Made by a program: the position numbers and the translations under genes
Part shown: in pieces, positions 5,338-8,951 of the stretch
Layout: the number at the start of each line of letters is the position of its first letter
How positions within the stretch are numbered: the first letter of the stretch is position 1
The notes under the pieces: model-generated
Told to the model about the DNA's origin: nothing
Seen by the model: the letters and a program-made list of their open reading frames with translations, nothing else
Databases searched by the model: none
Assembly (NCBI GenBank): GCA_950097605.1
Contig: CATNEU010000036.1
Coordinates: 1 to 8,951, forward strand
Length of the DNA: 8,951 bases
Reading direction: 5' to 3'
Origin: an uncultured Oscillospiraceae bacterium
GTDB taxonomy: Bacteria > Bacillota > Clostridia > Oscillospirales > Ruminococcaceae

Positions 5338-6570
5338 TCAGGCGGCTTTTTTCAAAAACGCGTCCGGAACGGTCTGCTGCAATACATAGTCGATATAGTT
5401 TAAACTGAAATCCGCATCCTTGCGGCGCACGCCGTGCGCCGACGCCAACGCGTCGGTGTACTCCGAGAGCGGATAGATCACAATATCCGAATAGTTCGGG
5501 CCATAGTGGGTGATGGTCGGAAGAAAACCGACGTTTGCCACCTCTGTTTTGCCGCTCTGCGGATCCTTGGTCAGTGTGACGTCCAGAATGCCCGCGACCA
5601 TGTTGTAGGCGCGCGACTGCGCCGAGACAAAGTTGCCGAGCGAATACGCCACAAAGCCTCTGCTTCCGTCCGCGCGGGTCAGGTATTCCATCGACTGCAG
5701 CACATGCGGATGGGTGCCGATGATCACGTCTGCGCCCCAGTCAATCATATCCTGTGCAAGCTGCTTTTGCAGGCTGGTCACCTCGAAGGTATTTTCGTTG
5801 CCCCAGTGCACCGAAACCACCACCACGTCGGACATCTCCTTCGCCTTGGTGATGAGCTGTTTGATCAGCGCGGTATCGTCCGCGAGGATCAAACGGTAAT
5901 CGGTCCCCTTGGGCAGCGAAAGCCCATTGAGCCATTGGGTCACGCCGATGTGCGCCGTTTTGATGCCCTCTCTCTCCACGATGCGGATGTTCTGCAAATC
6001 CTCGTCGTTCCGGTAGGCGCCGACGACGCTGATATCCTTCTGGGTATCCCAATAGGAGAGCGTTGCCTCAATGCCGTCCACGCCTTTGTCCAGCACATGG
6101 TTGTTCGCATGGTTGACCACATCGAAACCCATATCCACAACGGCGTCCCCCACCTCGGTCGGCGAGTTGAACAGCGGGTAGCTCGACGGCTTAAATACCT
6201 TGCCCGCCAGCACGGTCTCCTGGTTGATAACGCCGATATCCGCGCCGCGCAGCAGGTCGCGCACCCGGCTGTAAACCGGCTTGAAATCGTAGCCGCTGCC
6301 GCCCGTGCGCGCATGGGCCTGCTCGTAGATCGAATCGTGGATCAAATTGTCCCCGACCGCCAGCATGTGGATTGAAACCGGCTGCGCCGGCTCGGGCTCG
6401 CTGGAGGGCGGCTGCTCGGAGGACGCGCCCTGGGATGCGCCCGCGTCCCCAATATACGCCGGAACCGCCTGCTGCGCATGGCGCCAGAGCCCCGCGCAAA
6501 CGCAAACCGCGACCACACAGACCAGCATCGTGAGGCCGGCAACCAATCTCCTGCGTTTCCTTCTATGCAT
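5338..6570 (-). CDS. capA: CapA-family membrane-anchored metallophosphatase-like protein
   Basis: A 410-residue protein of the CapA/PgsA (PGA_cap) family, named for poly-gamma-glutamate capsule synthesis, with a calcineurin-like metallophosphatase fold. A basic start (MHRRKRRR) and one hydrophobic helix (about 11-28) anchor it in the membrane, followed by a Ser/Pro/Glu/Gln-rich linker (about 45-64) and an external catalytic domain. Visible motifs: AVGDNLIHD 71-79, NQET 116-119, NHANNHVLDKG 153-163, VHWGNE 254-259, GTHPHV 285-290 and SLGNF 310-314. No pgsB, pgsC or pgsE partner lies nearby, so poly-gamma-glutamate synthesis cannot be claimed; many isolated family members have unknown substrates. 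ATG at 6570 has GGAAG 7 nt upstream; an in-frame start at 6624 lacks a site and would add 18 non-signal residues. First gene of a two-gene unit with the ACT protein. Confidence 0.88.
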   Translation of the reverse strand: MHRRKRRRLVAGLTMLVCVVAVCVCAGLWRHAQQAVPAYIGDAGASQGASSEQPPSSEPEPAQPVSIHMLAVGDNLIHDSIYEQAHARTGGSGYDFKPVYSRVRDLLRGADIGVINQETVLAGKVFKPSSYPLFNSPTEVGDAVVDMGFDVVNHANNHVLDKGVDGIEATLSYWDTQKDISVVGAYRNDEDLQNIRIVEREGIKTAHIGVTQWLNGLSLPKGTDYRLILADDTALIKQLITKAKEMSDVVVVSVHWGNENTFEVTSLQKQLAQDMIDWGADVIIGTHPHVLQSMEYLTRADGSRGFVAYSLGNFVSAQSRAYNMVAGILDVTLTKDPQSGKTEVANVGFLPTITHYGPNYSDIVIYPLSEYTDALASAHGVRRKDADFSLNYIDYVLQQTVPDAFLKKAA

Positions 6571-6622
6571 ATGCAATCTTCCTTTCTTCCATATCCATTT
6601 TGTTTCACGATATGTTTTTTTC

Positions 6623-6643
6623 ATCCGCGCGTGCGGATTTTTT
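6623..6643 (+). terminator. Hairpin with T-run facing away from capA
   Basis: ATCCGC (6623-6628), loop GCGT, GCGGAT (6633-6638) followed by five more T residues. Read on the plus strand it looks like a rho-independent terminator, but no plus-strand gene precedes it; it would stop antisense transcription coming out of capA. On the minus strand it is a short hairpin in the capA leader without a T-run. Confidence 0.4.
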
Positions 6644-6710
6644 CTGCAAAATCAGCATGGTTCCCCTGTAAAACGTTCCAAACCCGGACGATACCCGTTA
6701 GAATATCCTT

Positions 6711-6719
6711 ATTATATCA
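6711..6719 (-). promoter_or_regulatory. Extended -10 promoter of capA
   Basis: TGATATAAT on the minus strand (6719-6711) is an exact extended -10 element (TGnTATAAT). The -35 region 17 bp upstream (GTGTCG) matches poorly, as extended -10 promoters allow. Predicted start near 6704, giving a leader of about 134 nt. Confidence 0.6.
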
Positions 6720-6914
6720 TATTTGTCCGTTTCCGACACCTGTTTTTTTCTGTGGGGATCAAACGATACAAAACGATTCCCCTGCTCATAGGGTGCAACC
6801 GTTTTGGGCAAAAAATAGGAGCCGGTTTTGGACTGGAAGTTTACGGCAGGGCATTCTGCGTCAAGCATGCATGCAAACGAATGTGTTATGCTATGGACAA
6901 AGGAGGCGAACACA

Positions 6915-7829
6915 ATGTACGCATGGGAACAAATTCAAAAGACTGTGGACTATATGGAAGCGCATCTGCAAGAAAACCTGCAGATGGATAAGCTCGCAAA
7001 ACAGGCTTCGCTTTCCCCCTTCTATTTTCAAAGGCTGTTTGGGCGGCTGGTGAAAAAGCCGGTGATGGAGTATATCCGGCTGCGCCGCATGGCGGTCGCG
7101 ACAGAGATGCTGCGGCAGAACAAACGCATTTTGGACATTGCGGTGGACCTCGGCTTTTCCTCACACGAGCATTTCACCCGCACCTTTAAGAACACCTTTG
7201 ACATGACGCCCGAAGAATACCGCCGAAACCCGGTCGTCTTGAACCGGATGACCAAGCCGGAGCTGTCCTTGCACTATACGCTGATCGACGAAAACGTGCC
7301 GCTGATTACCGACGGCATCACGCTCGAAATCGGCAGAAAGCAGCTTGCACAGCCCGCCTGTTTTGTTGGATTCGACGTCCGGATGCCTGTCCAGTTCATC
7401 GGCGGGCTTGGAACAGAGTCGGGAAAAGACCCGCTGGGTACGCTCTGGGACCGTCTGCACGCCGAGAAGGCCGGTATTCCCGGACTGCTGCCGGACGGCG
7501 GGGAACTGGGCGTGGCTCTGCCGTCCGACAAAGAGACGGAATTTTGCTATTTTGCCGGCGCGCAGGCCGACGGACCGGGCGCGCCCGCAGCATACAAAAG
7601 CTGGACGCTGCCCCAGGGGGAATACATCGTCTGCACGTTTGAAGCGGAAAACTTTGAGGCCCTTGTAACAGACGCGCTGTATAAAGCGCAGCAGTATCTC
7701 TTCGGCGTGTGGCTGCCGAACCACGGCCTCGGGAGCAAACCGTTTTGCGCCGAGCGCTACGCTTCGCACGATAGGGACACCACGCAAATGGAAATCTGGG
7801 TGATGCCGGCGCCTTTGGAATCCACCTAA
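6915..7829 (+). CDS. AraC-family regulator with C-terminal GyrI-like ligand domain
   Basis: A 304-residue transcription regulator. Residues about 5-104 form the AraC double helix-turn-helix domain (LSPFYFQRLFGRLVKKPVMEYIRLRRM near 33-59; ILDIAVDLGFSSHEHFTRTFKNTFDMTPEEYR near 72-103). Residues about 120-300 match the GyrI/BmrR-like effector-binding fold used by Rob-type regulators, with a WTLPQGEYIVCTFE strand near 230-243 and MEIWVMP at the end, where such domains carry hydrophobic-ligand contacts. It probably senses a drug or metabolite and activates an efflux or resistance gene; ligand and target are unknown, and the regulated gene is not obvious in this window. ATG at 6915 has AAAGGAGG 8 nt upstream; the upstream in-frame extension to 6828 is non-coding. 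Gene ends at a bidirectional terminator. Confidence 0.9.
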   Translation: MYAWEQIQKTVDYMEAHLQENLQMDKLAKQASLSPFYFQRLFGRLVKKPVMEYIRLRRMAVATEMLRQNKRILDIAVDLGFSSHEHFTRTFKNTFDMTPEEYRRNPVVLNRMTKPELSLHYTLIDENVPLITDGITLEIGRKQLAQPACFVGFDVRMPVQFIGGLGTESGKDPLGTLWDRLHAEKAGIPGLLPDGGELGVALPSDKETEFCYFAGAQADGPGAPAAYKSWTLPQGEYIVCTFEAENFEALVTDALYKAQQYLFGVWLPNHGLGSKPFCAERYASHDRDTTQMEIWVMPAPLEST

Positions 7830-7843
7830 GCTGGCTGCATACA

Positions 7844-7881
7844 AAAAACAGACGGTTCTGCAACCAGAACCGTCTGTTTTT
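7844..7881. terminator. Bidirectional terminator between the two araC genes
   Basis: A perfect 17-bp inverted repeat (7844-7860 with 7865-7881, loop CAAC) flanked by A-run on the left and T-run on the right. The stem itself ends in AAAAA/TTTTT, so each strand reads a GC stem followed by five or more T residues, as needed to stop both convergent genes. Confidence 0.92.
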
Positions 7882-7897
7882 CATTCAATAAAAGATT

Positions 7898-8767
7898 TTA
7901 CCCCTTTTTGACCACCGGAATCCAAACCTCGCTCAGATAGTCGTCCGACTGCATATCCCCCATGCTGTACCACTCCAGTTCGGGGCCTTCGGCGTGCTCA
8001 TAGCCGGACTGGGGGAACCACTCGGTATAAATGCGTTTCCATACGTCCTGAATCGCGTCCGGCATGGAGCCGACGCTTTCAAACGCCACCCACTGGTGTG
8101 CCGGCACTTCAAATGCCTCCATCCCATCGGGAACCGGTCCGCCGGTCGCCGCCGCTACGAAATAGTCGAAGCTTTTGTCGCGGAAGTTGGCACAGACGCC
8201 CAGCACACCGGATGGCCCGGTCTGGCTGCCGTCCGCCAGCGCCGCTACACGCGCATAGCGTCCATCCGCACAGACCTCGTCCCAAAACTGCGGAATCAAC
8301 ACCATGTTCTGTCCGCCAACCGTGGAAATCTCCTTTTTGTAGCCCACCAGCCGGAACTTCTCTTTCTTTTCCATACGATACTTCATCTCTTGCTCTCCTT
8401 TCACGGACAGATGGAAGGAAATGCGTGGATACGACTTGAGCCTCGCGCCTGCACTTTTGGCCTCGCGCGGCGAGATGCCGTGCATGGCGCGAAACGCCCG
8501 CGTGAACGCTGTGGGGGAATCATAGCCGTAGCGCAATGCCACATCCAGCACACGTTCATCCCCGCTTTGCAGGTCGAGTGCGGCGCGCGTCAGCCGCCGG
8601 CGGCGCACATACTCCGACAGCGTCACGCCCGCGGCGAACGAGAACATCCGCTGAAAATGGCACAGCGAACAGCAGGCCTCGCGCGCCGCGTGCGCATAGT
8701 CGATCTCACCGTCGAGATTTTCCTCCAGATACCCAATCGCCGCATTGAAGCGTTCCAATACGTCCAT
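7898..8767 (-). CDS. AraC-family regulator with C-terminal GyrI-like ligand domain
   Basis: A 289-residue regulator built like its convergent neighbour: AraC DNA-binding domain at about residues 5-103 (CHFQRMFSFAAGVTLSEYVRRRRL near 37-59; VLDVALRYGYDSPTAFTRAFRAMHGISPREA near 73-103), a linker, and a GyrI-like effector domain at about 128-288, with FWDEV near 161-165 and LEWYSMGD near 264-271. The effector half starts MKYRMEKKEKFRLVGYK, a typical beginning for this domain. The ATG at 8767 is chosen over GTG at 8773 because GGAGG lies 7 nt from the ATG but only 1 nt from the GTG. Helix-turn-helix sequences of the two neighbours are clearly different, so they are not a recent duplicate. Ligand and targets are unknown. 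An internal ribosome binding site lies before codon 128. Confidence 0.9.
   Translation of the reverse strand: MDVLERFNAAIGYLEENLDGEIDYAHAAREACCSLCHFQRMFSFAAGVTLSEYVRRRRLTRAALDLQSGDERVLDVALRYGYDSPTAFTRAFRAMHGISPREAKSAGARLKSYPRISFHLSVKGEQEMKYRMEKKEKFRLVGYKKEISTVGGQNMVLIPQFWDEVCADGRYARVAALADGSQTGPSGVLGVCANFRDKSFDYFVAAATGGPVPDGMEAFEVPAHQWVAFESVGSMPDAIQDVWKRIYTEWFPQSGYEHAEGPELEWYSMGDMQSDDYLSEVWIPVVKKG
8387..8401 (-). promoter_or_regulatory. Internal Shine-Dalgarno site before the ligand domain
   Basis: AAAGGAG (8401-8395) lies 8 nt before an in-frame ATG at 8386, which is codon 128 of the araC-type gene and the first residue of its GyrI-like domain. Translation here would give a free 162-residue ligand-binding domain. 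The codons (Val-Lys-Gly-Glu-Gln-Glu) may instead be selected for protein sequence. Confidence 0.4.
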
Positions 8768-8830
8768 ATCCACACCTCCATCTGGTCTCTCAAACGGCCG
8801 CTCCGTTTCTCATGCAGGAGCGCTACCGTG

Positions 8831-8842
8831 ATACTGAGTATA
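8831..8842 (-). promoter_or_regulatory. Candidate -10 box and operator of the leftward araC gene
   Basis: TATACT on the minus strand (8842-8837) is a good -10 box; predicted start is near 8830, some 63 nt before the ATG. No good -35 is visible 17 bp upstream, where the preceding gene's terminator lies. A perfect palindrome ATACT-G-AGTAT (8831-8841) overlaps it and could bind an autoregulator. Confidence 0.4.
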
Positions 8843-8856
8843 CAGCATTGGAAAAC

Positions 8857-8891
8857 AAAAAACCTCGCAGCAGGCGTCTTTTGCAGCAAGG
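8857..8891 (-). terminator. Terminator of the gene entering from the right
   Basis: On the minus strand CCTTGC (8891-8886) and GCGAGG (8868-8863) form a 6-bp stem with one G-U pair, followed by six T residues (8862-8857). The loop is 17 nt, so it is weaker than the other terminators here, but it sits 24 bp after the stop of the partial gene at the window edge. Confidence 0.5.
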
Positions 8892-8914
8892 CTTTCCATT
8901 TAAAACACAGTCTG

Positions 8915-8951
8915 TTATTTTTTCGTTTGCTCCGCTTCGAGCAGGCGGCGC
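8915..8951 (-). CDS. C-terminal end of an unidentified gene (partial)
   Basis: Reading leftward from the window edge, eleven sense codons (RRLLEAEQTKK) end at TAA (8917-8915). The charged tail and the terminator just downstream fit the end of a real gene, but eleven codons are too few to name it. It is in the same direction as the AraC-type gene, about 148 bp upstream of it. Confidence 0.45.
   Translation of the reverse strand, partial: RRLLEAEQTKK

Larger units (their letters stand above)
6571..6914. other. Divergent intergenic region between capA and an araC gene
   Basis: These 344 bp hold the divergent control regions of capA (leftward) and the araC-type gene (rightward). The left part is AT-rich and has a hairpin (6623-6638) in the capA leader and the capA promoter (6711-6719). 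The right part has ACGAT direct repeats (near 6766-6780), a self-complementary GCATGCATGC at 6865-6874 and the araC ribosome binding site. I could not identify a convincing -35/-10 pair for the rightward gene; TATGCT at 6887-6892 is a weak -10 candidate with no good -35. No gene is seen here. Confidence 0.6.

Noticed and set aside
5434..6375. Plus-strand open frame of 313 codons opposite capA
   Set aside because: His/Arg/Val-rich shadow of the capA coding strand with no ribosome binding site or recognisable domain.
6571..6624. N-terminal extension of CapA from an ATG at 6624
   Set aside because: No ribosome binding site precedes it, whereas the ATG at 6570 has one and begins a normal signal-anchor sequence.
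6915..8767. Recent tandem duplication of the two araC genes
   Set aside because: They share only domain order and general family motifs; the sequences are too different at protein level for a recent copy.

Overview
The window looks like chromosomal DNA of a fairly high-GC Clostridia member, probably an Oscillospirales/Ruminococcaceae-type spore former. This is inferred from strong AGGAGG-type ribosome binding sites, a class III fructose-bisphosphatase (a Firmicutes-type enzyme), a YtaF-type membrane protein, a Gram-positive CpsB/C/D tyrosine-phosphorylation module and short hairpin terminators with T-runs. I see no mobile element, CRISPR array, tRNA or rRNA. Species cannot be named from this sequence.

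Layout, left to right. Bases 1-116 are an extreme T-rich tract fused to the middle of an fbp gene, so only the C-terminal half of the enzyme (about 117-1055, +) is present; this looks like a contig-end artefact. ytaF (1104-1727, -) converges on fbp. Its upstream region holds a promoter, a structured leader and a terminator-like hairpin just before the Shine-Dalgarno sequence, which suggests attenuation. Further right is a perfect 14-bp palindrome of unknown role, then the terminator of a four-gene minus-strand operon.

That operon reads, in transcription order, cpsC-like chain-length/kinase-activator membrane protein (4575-3913), cpsD-like tyrosine kinase (3897-3199), cpsB-like PHP phosphatase (3185-2514) and a GNAT acetyltransferase (2494-2045). 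Gaps are 13-19 bp. It starts at a near-consensus promoter (TTGTCA-17-TATAAT) followed by a palindrome that may be an operator. No glycosyltransferase, flippase or polymerase gene is present, so it is a regulatory phosphorylation module separated from any polymer-building genes in view.

Upstream, also on the minus strand, is a second unit: a membrane-anchored CapA-family metallophosphatase (6570-5338) followed 34 bp later by a free-standing pair of ACT domains (5303-4830), closed by a strong terminator.

The right end holds two convergent AraC-family regulators with the same architecture (N-terminal AraC DNA-binding domain, C-terminal GyrI-like ligand domain): one at 6915-7829 (+), the other at 8767-7898 (-). 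They share a perfect bidirectional terminator. At the far right edge is the last 11 codons of a gene entering from outside, followed by its own terminator. Overall the window combines envelope-polymer regulation with small-molecule-responsive regulators and housekeeping metabolism. The least explained parts are the ytaF leader, the 14-bp palindrome and the GNAT attached to the tyrosine-kinase module.
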